Part shown: in pieces, positions 49,464 through 58,795 of the stretch
Position numbering within the stretch: position 1 is the first letter of the stretch
Layout of the letters: each line of letters starts with the position of its first letter
From: Glutamicibacter nicotianae
GTDB taxonomy: Bacteria > Actinomycetota > Actinomycetes > Actinomycetales > Micrococcaceae
Direction: 5' to 3'
Assembly: GCF_006539525.1 (NCBI RefSeq)
Contig: NZ_BJNE01000005.1
Location: 124,001 to 188,000, forward strand
DNA length: 64,000 bases
Program-made: the position numbers and the translations under genes
The notes under the pieces: generated by a model
What the model saw: the letters and a program-made list of their open reading frames with translations, nothing else
What the model was told of the DNA's origin: nothing
Databases searched by the model: none

Positions 49464-50024
49464 CTAATGCCAGAGCGGCTCACGCGATACGTGATTGATC
49501 AGCAGCTGCGGATCCAGTTCGATGTAGGTTCCATTGGCCATCCGCGGGTTGCTTTCTGCGGTGAGCGCAGCGATTACCGAGCAGATCAAGGCACTGTGGC
49601 TGACGACCAGCACCTTCTGTCCCGGATGCTGATGGCAGATCTTGAACAGCGCATTCACTGCACGGCCCACCAGGTGCTCCTCGGTTTCGCCGGTGCCCAC
49701 CAGCAACTGGCGCTGCTCATCGGCACCACCGGCAACCAGGGTGCCTTCCAGATTGCCGAAGTCCTGCTCCATCAGTTCCGGGTTCTCTTGCAGGGCGCGG
49801 ATGCCCAAGCTGTTGGCGATGATCTGCGCGGTTTGGCGGGCACGGAACAGCGGGGAGGAATACACCACATCCCACGGTGCCTGAGGCGCCAGCTCGGCGG
49901 CGAGCTGCTGGGCTTGGCGGATGCCCGTGTCGTTCATCGGCAGGTCGCTGCGTCCATGCAGTCGTCCTGCCTTGTTCCATTCGGTCTGTCCGTGGCGGAT
50001 CAGTACTAGTTTCTGTGCACTCAT
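49464..50024 (-). CDS. Histidine phosphatase (phosphoglycerate mutase-like) family protein
   Basis: 186 residues from ATG 50024 behind AAAGAAGAAG. Catalytic LVLIRHGQTEWN (phospho-His at about residue 11), GRLHGRSDLPMNDTGIRQAQ, YSSPLFRARQTAQII with the second Arg, LMEQDFGNLEG and the distal His in VVSHSALI. Acts as an acid phosphatase or cofactor-dependent phosphomutase-like enzyme on a small phosphorylated metabolite; substrate unknown. Tail-to-tail with the thiolase gene, and 64 bases downstream of the phosphodiesterase gene on the same strand. Confidence 0.93.
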   Translation of the reverse strand: MSAQKLVLIRHGQTEWNKAGRLHGRSDLPMNDTGIRQAQQLAAELAPQAPWDVVYSSPLFRARQTAQIIANSLGIRALQENPELMEQDFGNLEGTLVAGGADEQRQLLVGTGETEEHLVGRAVNALFKICHQHPGQKVLVVSHSALICSVIAALTAESNPRMANGTYIELDPQLLINHVSREPLWH

Positions 50025-50088
50025 CGTCTTCTTCTTTCTGGCCTGCACCGCGGCGACACGCGCCCGGTGCTCAGTTCTGTTCTCCGAG

Positions 50089-50919
50089 TCAGTTGCTGGT
50101 CTGCGAACTCTTGACTGGCGCGGGCAGCGCCGGGCTTTCGTTCAGCGCAAAGCACTGGTCGCTGGACGCAGCGAACGCGTCCACTGTTTTTGCCCCGACA
50201 TTGATGACGTTGAATGCCGCCGCTGGCTCGGCAACGGTCTGGGTCGGGGCGAATGGATTCATGTTGTAGGACACTGCAGGAGCCATGAACACCGGTGTGT
50301 TCACCAGCTGGCTGGTGGACGCCTGATGGTAGTGGCCGCAAAGGATTGCACGGATATCGCTACCGGCGGTAATGGCCGCCAGCTCCATGGGGTTCTGCAG
50401 TCCACGTCCGGCACGGGCCTCATTGGTGGCCTCCACCGGAGGATGGTGCAACAGCAGCAGGGATCCGCGCGGTGCTGGCGCCGCCAGGAGCATGGAAAGC
50501 CAATCGAGCTGCTCGCATTCAAGGTTCCCCTGGGCCAGTTGGAATCCCCCGCTGTCCAGGCCGATGATTCGAAGCCCGTGGACCTCGTGCACCGTGTCGG
50601 CTGGACGGGGACCGGTGGACAGGCGCCTGGTGTTGAAGGATTCCCCCACCGTTCCCAACGGGTCATGGTTGCCCGGCACGCTGATGACCGGGCAATCCAG
50701 TACACGCTGCGTCCGGTTGAACAGCTCGGCGGCCCGCTCATGGATGGGCGAACCGCGGTCGGCGATATCGCCGGTCACCACGATGGCATCCGGCTCCAGG
50801 TACGCGACCGCTTCCAGCGCCTGCTCGGTGCGCTGCCACGAATCAATGGTCCCGTGAAGCAGCTGCCCTTCGGGTTGCAGGTGGGTGTCGCTCAATTGGA
50901 TGATCGTCAGAGGCTCCAT
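50089..50919 (-). CDS. Metallophosphoesterase, CpdA-like phosphodiesterase
   Basis: 276 codons from ATG 50919 with GAGGGAAGAAG upstream. Calcineurin-like metal motifs in order: LSDTHLQPEG (Asp11, His13), TGDIADRG, PGNHDPLG, HHPPVEAT and GHYHQAS. The arrangement is that of class III 3',5'-cyclic-nucleotide phosphodiesterases such as CpdA and mycobacterial Rv0805. Could lower cAMP or cleave other phosphodiesters. The longer ORF to 51114 lacks homology in its extra 65 residues. Probably co-transcribed with the histidine phosphatase. Confidence 0.9.
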   Translation of the reverse strand: MEPLTIIQLSDTHLQPEGQLLHGTIDSWQRTEQALEAVAYLEPDAIVVTGDIADRGSPIHERAAELFNRTQRVLDCPVISVPGNHDPLGTVGESFNTRRLSTGPRPADTVHEVHGLRIIGLDSGGFQLAQGNLECEQLDWLSMLLAAPAPRGSLLLLHHPPVEATNEARAGRGLQNPMELAAITAGSDIRAILCGHYHQASTSQLVNTPVFMAPAVSYNMNPFAPTQTVAEPAAAFNVINVGAKTVDAFAASSDQCFALNESPALPAPVKSSQTSN

Positions 50920-51112
50920 CTTCTTCCCTCCCGTGCGGCTGCTGCATTTCATCCCATTGAACGCCGGAGGTCTGGCCAGCAGGTGAACAGGGCGCCGACG
51001 CCATATGAAGTCCTGAAGAATCAAGGTTCCTCGATTACCGGACAAATGGGCTATCCAAGACAGGGAAAACCCCGTATTACATGCTTTCTGGCGCATATGA
51101 ACAGCGAGTAGC

Positions 51113-51150
51113 ATTCAAAACGACTAACCTTGAAGAGAGAAGTTTTGAAT
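51113..51150. promoter_or_regulatory. Inverted repeat upstream of fabH
   Basis: ATTCAAAAC (51113-51121) and GTTTTGAAT (51142-51150) are perfect 9-bp arms with a 20-base spacer, 20 bases before the fabH start. It may be an operator for a dimer or tetramer controlling fabH, or an mRNA hairpin upstream of the ribosome site. Confidence 0.5.
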
Positions 51151-51169
51151 CCACCGAGGAGCTATATCC

Positions 51170-52120
51170 ATGACCGGCAGCAAAGTCGTCGCCTTTGGCC
51201 ACTTCCAGCCAGAGCGCATCGTCCCGAATACCGAGCTGGAAAAGCTGGTGGAAACCAGCGACGAGTGGATTACCCGCCGCGTCGGCATCGAGGAACGCCG
51301 CTGGGGCACCGGTGTTGAAACCGTCGACTCCATGGCCATCAAGGCCGCAGAGATGGCTTTCGGCAATTCGGCAGACATCAAGGCAGCAGATATCGATTTG
51401 ATTGTTGTCGCGACCTGCACCGCCACCGACCGCTCGCCGAATATGGCGGCCCGTGTTGCCGATGCACTGAACATGGAGCAGGGCCCTGCCACCATGGATG
51501 TCAATGTGGCCTGCTCTGGCTTCGCCCATGCAGTGGGCATCGCCCAAGGTGCTATCGCGGCAGGCACCGCCACCAACGCTCTGGTTATCGGCTCCGAAAT
51601 GCTCACCGATTACACCGACTTCACCGATCGCACCACCTGCGTGCTCACCGCCGATGGCGCTGGCGCCTTCGTGATCACCGCTTCGGAAGACAATGGCATT
51701 TCGCCAGTCGTCTGGGGTTCGGTCCCGTCGCTGTCCGATGCCGTGCGCATCGAGGCCGAGAACGACATGAAGTTCGCGCAGAACGGCCAGAGCGTCTACC
51801 GCTGGACCGTGACCCAGCTGCCGAAGATCGCGTCGCAGATTATCGAGCGTGCGGGCATGAAGCCGGAAGAGCTGGATGCCATCGTCCTGCACCAGGCCAA
51901 CCTGCGCATTATCGAGCCGCTGGCTGAGAAGATCGGCGCCCCGAATGCGCGTGTGGCCACCGACGTGGTCTACTCCGGCAACACCTCGGCTGCTTCGGTG
52001 CCGCTGGCGCTGTCCAAGCTGATGGCTTCGGATGAGCCGCTGCCTTCGGGATCCAAGGCGCTGCTGTTCGCCTTCGGCGGCGGCCTGGCCTACGCAGGCC
52101 AGATCATCACCATTCCCTAG
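51170..52120 (+). CDS. fabH: 3-oxoacyl-ACP synthase III (FabH-like)
   Basis: 316 residues; GAGGAGCTATATCC precedes the ATG. Catalytic triad visible: Cys115 in VACSGFAHAVG, His in VLHQANLRII (about 243) and Asn in YSGNTSAASVP (about 272); C-terminal AFGGGLAYAGQIITIP. The usual FGDGAGA loop reads TADGAGA. FabH starts fatty-acid synthesis by joining acetyl- or branched acyl-CoA to malonyl-ACP. Here it stands alone, away from fabD-acpP-fabF, so it may be a second, specialised copy with its own promoter repeat. Confidence 0.92.
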   Translation: MTGSKVVAFGHFQPERIVPNTELEKLVETSDEWITRRVGIEERRWGTGVETVDSMAIKAAEMAFGNSADIKAADIDLIVVATCTATDRSPNMAARVADALNMEQGPATMDVNVACSGFAHAVGIAQGAIAAGTATNALVIGSEMLTDYTDFTDRTTCVLTADGAGAFVITASEDNGISPVVWGSVPSLSDAVRIEAENDMKFAQNGQSVYRWTVTQLPKIASQIIERAGMKPEELDAIVLHQANLRIIEPLAEKIGAPNARVATDVVYSGNTSAASVPLALSKLMASDEPLPSGSKALLFAFGGGLAYAGQIITIP

Positions 52121-52135
52121 GCTTCCTTCTTCGCG

Positions 52136-52172
52136 AAAGGCGCACCGGCAATCTGCCCGTGCGCCTTTTGCG
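52136..52172 (+). terminator. Terminator of fabH
   Basis: AAAGGCGCAC (52136-52145) pairs with GTGCGCCTTT (52159-52168), loop of 13, then TTGCGG. Confidence 0.8.
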
Positions 52173-52194
52173 GTTAATTTCCCGGCAGACCTTA

Positions 52195-52225
52195 TGCAAT
52201 GCGTAGCAACGGCTAGCGCATTGCA
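52195..52225. promoter_or_regulatory. ArsR autoregulatory palindrome
   Basis: TGCAATGCG-TAGC-AACG-GCTA-G-CGCATTGCA: 9-bp outer arms and 4-bp inner arms around AACG, ending one base before the arsR ATG at 52227. An unusually long, nearly perfect operator placed across the start region. Confidence 0.75.
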
Positions 52226-52226
52226 C

Positions 52227-52574
52227 ATGCTCGAAGTGCTGGAGGTCGCCGCTGAACCGACGCGCAAGCGCCTGGTACAGCTGCTCGGCTCCGGTGAACG
52301 AACGGTGACGGAGCTGGCCAGGCATTTTCCGGTCAGCAGGTCCGCAATCTCCCAACACTTGCTGCTGTTGATCGAAGCCGGTTTGCTCGACGCCCGGAAG
52401 GACGGGCGCCAGCGCTACTATTCGCTCACCCGTGCAGGCATCGCCCGGCTCAAGAAAGAAATCGAGTCGTTCTGGAATACCGAATTGGATCTGCTTGCAG
52501 CCGAGGCCAGCCAGCTGGCCGCCGGCGGGCAGCCCACCGCTTCCCCGATGGCACACCCAGGAGAACAGCCATGA
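52227..52574 (+). CDS. ArsR-family regulator of an SRPBCC gene
   Basis: 115 residues. Winged HTH: LEVAAEPTRKRLVQLLGSGERTVTELARHFPVSRSAISQHLLLLIEAGLLDARKDGRQRYYSLTRAGIARLKKEIESFW. It has no Cys metal-binding motif, so it belongs to the metal-free ArsR group that sits beside SRPBCC/AHSA1 genes. Start taken at 52227, directly after the palindrome; an earlier ATG at 52194 would place the operator inside the coding region. Overlaps the SRPBCC gene by 4 bases. Confidence 0.88.
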   Translation: MLEVLEVAAEPTRKRLVQLLGSGERTVTELARHFPVSRSAISQHLLLLIEAGLLDARKDGRQRYYSLTRAGIARLKKEIESFWNTELDLLAAEASQLAAGGQPTASPMAHPGEQP

Positions 52575-52987
52575 GCTCCGAGAGAACCGTCATCCTCCCT
52601 GTCAACCCGGACACCGCCTTCACCCTGGTCACCGATCCCGAACGCCTGCGCCGCTGGCAAACTGTCGCCTGCCGCATGGACCTGAGGGTCGGTGGCAGCT
52701 ACCGATTCACCATGGGCCCCGGCCTCCATGCCGCAGGCACAGTCACCGAAATCGAGCCAGGCCGCCGGCTGGTGCTCAGCTGGGGCTGGGAATGCTCCGA
52801 CGCGGTGCCTCCCGGTGATTCCGCCCTCTACATCACCATGGAAGCGCATGCGGAAGGCACCGCGCTCACCCTGCGCCACGAAGGCCTGGACGCCGGGCAG
52901 TCCTCCGGCCATGCCGAGGGCTGGAACCACTTCCTGGACCGCCTGGTGCCCTTCGCGAAAATCGGCCATGCCGTCCCCGATGAATGA
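52571..52987 (+). CDS. SRPBCC (AHSA1-type) domain protein
   Basis: 138 residues. START-like helix-grip fold: RTVILPVNPDTAFTLVTDPERLRRWQTVACRMDLRVGGSYRFTMGPGLHAAGTVTEIEPGRRLVLSWGWE and C-terminal helix GHAEGWNHFLDRLVPFA, typical of Aha1-like small-molecule-binding proteins paired with ArsR regulators. Ligand unknown. Its stop (TGA 52985-52987) is followed in the same frame by an open TIGR03086-type domain without a normal start, so the two may once have been one longer protein or overlapping genes. Confidence 0.85.
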   Translation: MSSERTVILPVNPDTAFTLVTDPERLRRWQTVACRMDLRVGGSYRFTMGPGLHAAGTVTEIEPGRRLVLSWGWECSDAVPPGDSALYITMEAHAEGTALTLRHEGLDAGQSSGHAEGWNHFLDRLVPFAKIGHAVPDE

Positions 52988-53990
52988 AACGCCACGCCGG
53001 AACCCGCAGATGCCATCACCGCGGCCGAGGCCTCCCTGGCCGCGCTGCAGCTGGTGCTGCACCACCTTCAGGAAAAGGACCTGCAGCGCCCAACCCCCTG
53101 CACGGAGTTCAACGTCAGCCAGCTCGTGGACCACTTGGCCGGCAACCTCGCACTGGCTTGCAAGGCGATGGGCTCTGAACAAGCAGATGACCCGTCGCTG
53201 GCACCGGAACCGCGCATTGCCCAGCTCGCGCAGGCGGCCCTGGAGTCCTTCTCCGCACGTGGGCTGGAGGGCACGCTCGATCTGGGCTTCGCAGAGGTTC
53301 CGGCCAGCGTCCTGTCCGGCATCCTGAACCTCGAATCCATGGTCCACGGCTGGGATTTCGCCCAGGCCACGAGCCAGGAATTCGACGTGGATCCGGGCCT
53401 GGCCGAGTACGTCCTGGAGCTGGCGCGGGCCACGGTTGGCGAACAGCAGCGCGCTTCGGGCTCTTTCGGTCCCGAGACTGCCATCGCCGAATCCGCCGGC
53501 AGCCTGGAACGGCTGATCGCCTTCACCGGCCGCGTGCCGGCCGGCGCCCGAGCGGCACCGATGGTTGATGCCGCCACCAGCATCGTGATCCGCCGGCCGC
53601 TGCACGAAGTGGCCGGCTACACGATGGATCCGCTCAATGCCCCGGTGTGGTACCGGAACATCAGCACCGCACGCAGGCTCGATGAGGGCAGCTTCGGCAT
53701 CGGAGCGCGTGCCACTTTCGAAGCCCGCTTCCGGGGTCGGCCCTGTCCTACACCTACGTGCTCAAGGAATATGTGCCCGGCCGGCTGCTGGTCATGGCCA
53801 CCGCGCAGGGGCCGTTCCCGATGCGCACCAGCTACCGCTTGGAGGCGGTGGATGGCGCCAGCACCCGGGTGCACCTGCGCAATGACGGGCGGCCCTCGGG
53901 ATTCAGCAAGCTGCTGGCACCGCTGATGGCCCCCGATGATGCGCCGGGCGAAGACCGCCGATCTGCGGATGCTCAAGCGCGTCCTGGAGG
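52988..53990 (+). pseudogene. Damaged TIGR03086 (DinB-like) plus SRPBCC gene
   Basis: From 52988 the frame of the upstream SRPBCC gene continues after TGA as TPEPADAITAAEASLAALQ, then the TIGR03086/maleylpyruvate-isomerase-like core (CTEFNVSQLVDHLAGNLALA, ESMVHGWDFAQAT, RLIAFTGRVP) and, from about 53580, a second SRPBCC domain (IVIRRPLHEVAGYTMDPLNAPVWYRNIS). At about 53735 the frame shifts by one base: the fold resumes elsewhere as LSYTYVLKEYVPGRLLVMATAQ up to SKLLAPLMAP, and about 53935 it shifts again to MMRRAKTADLRMLKRVLEAG. The only start in frame is GTG 53054, which would cut the first helix. Three lesions mean no normal full-length product; sequencing error at some sites cannot be excluded. 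Confidence 0.75.
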
Positions 53991-54092
53991 CAGGACAACG
54001 CTCAGCCAGGCCGGGGATGCAGATGTTTTTCTCCTGCGCTCCATTCCTGCACTCCGTCGCTGACTTGAGTGTTCCCAGTCACCAAAAACTCG

Positions 54093-54106
54093 ACTTGACG
54101 TTAAGT
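54093..54106. promoter_or_regulatory. Palindrome at the start of the asparagine operon
   Basis: ACTTGACGTTAAGT, symmetric except at the two bases flanking the central ACGT, overlapping a TTGACG hexamer (54095-54100) and the first possible GTG of the GntR gene. Likely autoregulatory GntR site. Confidence 0.45.
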
Positions 54107-54836
54107 GGCTCACAGTCGCACACTGGTACACGTGAACCTGTCAGACAGCTGGACACCCGGACAACAGCCGATCGAACGCCGATCCGCTGCCGAAGGCGTC
54201 TTCCATGCACTCCGCCTAGCCATTGAAGCCCGGGAAATCGCCATTGGTGCGAAACTCGGATCCGAAGCAGCCCTCGCGGCCGACTACGGCGTGAGCCGTT
54301 CGGTCATCCGCGAAGCGCTGCGCTCCTGCGCAGCCCTGGGGCTGACCCGCACCGAAACCGGGCGCGGCACCTTCGTGGTCTCCCACCGGCCCACCCGCGA
54401 GCTGAAGCTGGGCAGCTTTTCCTCCGATGACCTGCACGAGGCCCGCCCGCACATCGAGATCCCGGCCGCCACCTTCGCCGCCGCCCGGCGCACCGCCGAG
54501 GACTTGGAGCGGATCAGCGGCCTGATCGAGGCCATGGAGCAGGAAGATGACCCGGCCGCCTGGGTGGAGCTGGATGCCGCCTTCCATGCGTCAATCGCGC
54601 AGGCCAGCGGCAATTCGGTGTTCACCAAGGTGGTCGCCGACATCCGCGAGGCCATGGCCCGCCAGTCCGAGACCGTGAACCTGGTCGCCGGCCGCCGCGC
54701 GCCCTCGAACACGGAGCACCAGGAGATCTACCAGGCCATCGCAGCACAGGATGAGCAAGCCGCCACCGCTGCCATGGCCAAGCACCTCAACGCAGTGCAG
54801 CACGCAGTATCCACCATAGTCAGGAGCAAGAAGTGA
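54105..54836 (+). CDS. GntR/FadR-family regulator of the asparagine operon
   Basis: 243 residues from GTG 54105; GTG 54132 (VNLSDSWTPG) is an equally possible start. Winged HTH ERRSAAEGVFHALRLAIEAREIAIGAKLGSEAALAADYGVSRSVIREALRSCAALGLTRTETGRGTFVV (about 24-92) and a helical FCD effector domain with ELDAAFHASIAQASGNSVFTKVVADI and the metal-binding HQEIYQAI/HLNAVQHAV histidines. Overlaps the asparaginase start by 4 bases, so it heads and probably represses the operon, with aspartate or asparagine as likely signal. Confidence 0.9.
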   Translation: MAHSRTLVHVNLSDSWTPGQQPIERRSAAEGVFHALRLAIEAREIAIGAKLGSEAALAADYGVSRSVIREALRSCAALGLTRTETGRGTFVVSHRPTRELKLGSFSSDDLHEARPHIEIPAATFAAARRTAEDLERISGLIEAMEQEDDPAAWVELDAAFHASIAQASGNSVFTKVVADIREAMARQSETVNLVAGRRAPSNTEHQEIYQAIAAQDEQAATAAMAKHLNAVQHAVSTIVRSKK

Positions 54837-55828
54837 CCCCCGCCGATCCCCAGACCCTGCGCGCATCGCTGGCCAATCAGGCACTGCCCCAGCACGAACC
54901 GCTGGTCATCGCCACCCGCGGTGACGCCGTCGAGTCCATCCACTACGGCTCGGCAGTGCTGCTGGATGCCTCCGGCTCCATCGCCGCCAGCCGCGGCGAT
55001 GCCCAGGCCGTGTTCTACCCGCGCTCGGCGCTGAAGCCGCTGTTCGCCGTGGGAATGCTGCGCGCCGGGCTGCAGTTCGATGACCAGCAGCTGGCCCTGG
55101 CCTCGGCCAGCCACTCCGGCGCAGAACGCCACCAGCAGGTTGCCGCCTCGACGCTGGCAGCGGCCGGGCTGGACGAGCACGCGCTGCGCAACTCCACCGA
55201 CCTGCCCTACGGCGCCGCCGAGCGCCAGCGCCACCTGGCCGCCGGCGGCAAGGCCACCCAGCTGGCGCAGAACTGCTCGGGCAAGCACGCGGCACTGGCA
55301 GCGCTGTGCCAGCTCAAGGGCTGGGACACCGCAGACTACCTGAATGACCAGCGCCTGCTGGATCTGCTGCAGGACACCGTCGAGGAGCTGGCCGGCGAAG
55401 AGATCAGCGGGGTGAGCACCGACGGCTGCGGCACCCCGGTATACCGGATGAGCCTGGCCGGACTGGCCCGCGCCTTCGGCAAGCTGGCCAGCGCCGCCGA
55501 AGGCACCGCCGAGCACCGCGTGGCGGCGGCCATGTCCGGCTACCCGGAACTGGTGGCAGGCGAGGGCCGCGATGTCACCGAGCTGATGCGCGTGCTGCCC
55601 GGCGCCGTGGCCAAGGACGGCTTCGAAGGCATCCAAGCCGTGGGCCTGCCCGATGGCAGCGCGCTGGCCGTGAAGATCGCCGATGGCTCGGACCGCGCCC
55701 GGATGCCGATCACCGCCAAGCTGCTCGCCGAGCACCTTGGCTCCGAAGCGGCTCTGGCCCTTGAGTCGCTGGCCACCAGCCCGGCCCTCGGCGGCGGACA
55801 GCCCGTAGGCCTGCTGGCCGCACTGTGA
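54833..55828 (+). CDS. L-asparaginase (asparaginase II / AnsA-like, Rhizobium type)
   Basis: 331 residues from GTG 54833. This is the Asparaginase_II Pfam group, unrelated to E. coli AnsA/B: YGSAVLLDASGSIAASRGDAQAVFYPRSALKPLFAVGML with the Ser-x2-Lys catalytic pair (about 64-67), ASHSGAERH, NCSGKHAAL with the second Ser-x-Lys, and VSTDGCGTPVY. It hydrolyses asparagine to aspartate plus ammonia; the next gene removes the second amino group. No signal peptide, so cytoplasmic. Confidence 0.92.
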   Translation: MTPADPQTLRASLANQALPQHEPLVIATRGDAVESIHYGSAVLLDASGSIAASRGDAQAVFYPRSALKPLFAVGMLRAGLQFDDQQLALASASHSGAERHQQVAASTLAAAGLDEHALRNSTDLPYGAAERQRHLAAGGKATQLAQNCSGKHAALAALCQLKGWDTADYLNDQRLLDLLQDTVEELAGEEISGVSTDGCGTPVYRMSLAGLARAFGKLASAAEGTAEHRVAAAMSGYPELVAGEGRDVTELMRVLPGAVAKDGFEGIQAVGLPDGSALAVKIADGSDRARMPITAKLLAEHLGSEAALALESLATSPALGGGQPVGLLAAL

Positions 55829-55875
55829 AGTTTCCCGTTCCCACCCATTCAATGAACACTGGAGAAGAATCCACC

Positions 55876-57291
55876 ATGCCTGAAACCTTGCTCAGCGGCG
55901 AGTACCGCACCGAGCATGACCTGATCGGCGACCGCGAGATCCCGGCGGAAGCCTATTGGGGCGTGCACACCCTGCGCGCCAAGGAGAACTTCGACATCAC
56001 CGGCACCGCGCTGTCCGGCAACCCGCACCTGATCCGCGCATTGGCGCGCGTGAAGCAGGCGGCCGCCCGGGCCAACCACGAGCTCGGCCTGCTCGACGCC
56101 CAGCGCGCCGCGGCCATCGACTCAGCCTGCGAGCGCATCGCCGCCGGCGAGCTGCATGACCAGTTCATCATCGACCCGATCCAGGGCGGGGCTGGCACCA
56201 GCACCAACATGAACGCCAATGAGGTCATCGCCAACCTGTCGCTGGAGATCCTCGGCCATGCAAAGGGCGAGTACCAGCACCTGCACCCGAACGACCATGT
56301 GAACCTGTCGCAGTCCACCAACGACGCCTACCCGACCGCAGTGAACATCGCCACCCACTTCGCCACCCAGCCGTTGCTGGCGGCCATCGAGGTGCTGCAG
56401 GATTCCTGCAACGCCAAGGCCGCAGAATTCCGCACCGTGGTGAAGATGGGCCGCACCCAGCTGCAGGATGCCGTGCCGATGACCGTAGGCCAGGAGTTCC
56501 GCGGCTGGGCCGTGACCCTGGCCGAGGACCGGGCACGGCTGGAGGAATCGCTGTCGCTGGTCACCGAGATCAACCTCGGCGCCACAGCCATCGGCACCGG
56601 GCTGAACGCCCCGGCCGGCTACGCCGAGGCCGCCTGCCGCCACCTGCGCGAGCTGACCGGCCTGCCGCTGACTACCAGCCCGGATCTGATCGAGGCCACC
56701 AGCGATGTGGGCGCCTTCGTGCACCTCTCGGGCGTGCTCAAGCGAGTGGCGCTGAAGATCTCCAAGATCTGCAACGACCTGCGCCTGCTTTCCTCCGGAC
56801 CCCGCGCTGGCCTGAACGACCTGCAGCTGCCGGCCGTGCAGTCCGGCTCCTCGATCATGCCCGGCAAGGTCAACCCGGTGATCCCGGAAGTGGTCAGCCA
56901 GATCGCCTACCAGGTGGTGGGCCACGATTTGACCGTGACCATGGCCGCCGAGGGCGGGCAGCTGCAGCTGAACGCCTTCGAGCCGGTCATCGCCCACTCG
57001 ATCGGGCTCTCGCTCAAGCACCTGGCCAACGGCTGCCTGACGCTGGCGCGCAAGTGCATCGACGGGATCACCGTGGACGAGCAGGCGCTGCGCCGCGAGG
57101 TGGAGAACTCCATCGGCCTGGTCACCGCGCTGAATCCGCGCCTGGGCTATGCGGCGTCCACTTCGGTGGCCCTCGAAGCGCTGCACACAGGACGCGGCGT
57201 GGCCGAACTGGTGCTCGAACGCGGCCTGCTTTCGGCCGAAGACCTCAATGAGCTGCTCTCCCCCGAGCGGCTTGCCAACCTCACCGACTAG
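55876..57291 (+). CDS. aspA: Aspartate ammonia-lyase (aspartase)
   Basis: 471 residues from ATG 55876 with GGAGAAGAATCC upstream. Fumarase/aspartase superfamily: [76 protein letters not shown] and the signature loop [12 protein letters not shown] with the catalytic Ser (about residues 318-329). Converts aspartate to fumarate and ammonia, feeding the TCA cycle. AspA is favoured over fumarase by the N-terminal pattern and by the asparaginase upstream. Confidence 0.95.
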   Translation: MPETLLSGEYRTEHDLIGDREIPAEAYWGVHTLRAKENFDITGTALSGNPHLIRALARVKQAAARANHELGLLDAQRAAAIDSACERIAAGELHDQFIIDPIQGGAGTSTNMNANEVIANLSLEILGHAKGEYQHLHPNDHVNLSQSTNDAYPTAVNIATHFATQPLLAAIEVLQDSCNAKAAEFRTVVKMGRTQLQDAVPMTVGQEFRGWAVTLAEDRARLEESLSLVTEINLGATAIGTGLNAPAGYAEAACRHLRELTGLPLTTSPDLIEATSDVGAFVHLSGVLKRVALKISKICNDLRLLSSGPRAGLNDLQLPAVQSGSSIMPGKVNPVIPEVVSQIAYQVVGHDLTVTMAAEGGQLQLNAFEPVIAHSIGLSLKHLANGCLTLARKCIDGITVDEQALRREVENSIGLVTALNPRLGYAASTSVALEALHTGRGVAELVLERGLLSAEDLNELLSPERLANLTD

Positions 57292-57305
57292 ATCCAAGGA
57301 ATCCT

Positions 57306-58784
57306 ATGGATAATTCCACCCCGCACGCCACCGCGGCGCACGTCCCCGATGCCGCGCTGACTGCCGGCGACAACGATTACCACAAGGGCCTGTCCTCCCG
57401 GCAGATGCAGATGATCGCCATTGGCGGCGCGATTGGCACCGGCCTGTTCATGGGCGCCGGAGGGCGCCTCGAGGCGGCCGGCCCGGGCATCGTGATCAGC
57501 TACGCGGTCTGCGGCTTCTTCGCCTTCCTGATCCTGCGGGCGTTGGGCGAACTGGTCATGCACCGTCCGTCGACCGGCTCCTTCGTCTCCTACGCCCGCG
57601 AGTTCTACGGCGAGAAGGCGGCCTTCGCCACCGGCTGGCTGTACTGGCTGAACTGGGTGATGACCGCCATCGTGGACATCACCGCGGTCGCCCTGTACAT
57701 GGGCTTCTTCGGCAAATACGTGGGGTGGATCAGCTCGGTGCCGCAGTGGCTCTGGGCGCTGGCGGCGCTGGCCGTGGTGCTCACCATGAACCTGATCTCC
57801 GTCAAGGCCTTCGGCGAGATGGAATTCTGGTTCGCGCTGATCAAGGTCGTGGCCCTGGTGGCCTTCCTGGTTGTCGGCTGCTACTTCGTCATCTTCGGTA
57901 CCCCGCTGGACGGGCATGAGGTCGGCTTCTCGCTGCTGGCCGATAATGGGGGGCTGCTGCCCAACGGCCTGCTGCCGGTGCTGGTGCTGATGCAGGGAGT
58001 GGTCTTCTCCTACGCATCCATCGAGCTGATCGGCACCGCCGCAGGCGAAACGGCAAACCCGGAAAAGGTCATGCCGAAGGCGATCAATACCGTGATCATC
58101 CGCATCGCCGTGTTCTACGTCGGCTCGCTGGTGCTGCTCTCGCTGCTGCTGCCCTATTCGGCCTACAGCGCCGGGGAATCGCCGTTCGTGACCTTCTTCG
58201 GATCCATCGGCGTGCAGGGCATGGACGTGGTGATGAACCTGGTGGTGCTCACCGCGGCGCTGTCCTCGCTGAACGCCGGGCTCTACTCCACCGGGCGCAT
58301 CATGCGCTCCATGTCGTTGAACGGGTCGGCACCGAAATTCGCCGGACGGATGAACAAGGCAGGGGTGCCCTACGGCGGCATCGTGATCACCGCCGTGGTG
58401 GCAGTGCTCGGCGTGGTGCTCAACGCCGTGGTCCCGGCCAAGGCCTTCGAGATCGTGCTGAACTTCGCTGCCATCGGCATCATTGCCTCCTGGGCGATGA
58501 TCGTGCTGTGCCAGATCGCCCTGATGAAGTCCGCCAAGCGCGGGGAGCAGGATCGCCCGAGCTTCCGGATGCCATTCGCCCCGGTTTCCGGCTGGGTCAC
58601 CCTTGGCTTCCTTGCCCTGGTGCTGGTGATGATGGCCTTCGACAATCCGGTGGGCACCTGGACCATTGCCTCGCTGGTGATCATCATCCCGCTGATCATC
58701 GGCGGCTGGTACCTGTGCCGCGGACGGATCAACGAGATCGCCGAGGCTCGGTTGCGCAACGAGCAGCCGGCCAACCAGCCGTAG
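57306..58784 (+). CDS. ansP: APC-family amino-acid permease (AnsP-like)
   Basis: 492 residues, 12 membrane segments. [72 protein letters not shown] is the AnsP/GabP opening; [28 protein letters not shown] lies at the helix 6-7 turn. Imports asparagine or aspartate with protons. Last gene of the gntR-asparaginase-aspA-ansP operon, 14 bases after aspA, so uptake, deamidation and deamination are expressed together. Confidence 0.92.
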   Translation: MDNSTPHATAAHVPDAALTAGDNDYHKGLSSRQMQMIAIGGAIGTGLFMGAGGRLEAAGPGIVISYAVCGFFAFLILRALGELVMHRPSTGSFVSYAREFYGEKAAFATGWLYWLNWVMTAIVDITAVALYMGFFGKYVGWISSVPQWLWALAALAVVLTMNLISVKAFGEMEFWFALIKVVALVAFLVVGCYFVIFGTPLDGHEVGFSLLADNGGLLPNGLLPVLVLMQGVVFSYASIELIGTAAGETANPEKVMPKAINTVIIRIAVFYVGSLVLLSLLLPYSAYSAGESPFVTFFGSIGVQGMDVVMNLVVLTAALSSLNAGLYSTGRIMRSMSLNGSAPKFAGRMNKAGVPYGGIVITAVVAVLGVVLNAVVPAKAFEIVLNFAAIGIIASWAMIVLCQIALMKSAKRGEQDRPSFRMPFAPVSGWVTLGFLALVLVMMAFDNPVGTWTIASLVIIIPLIIGGWYLCRGRINEIAEARLRNEQPANQP

Positions 58785-58795
58785 CAGGATCGCAG

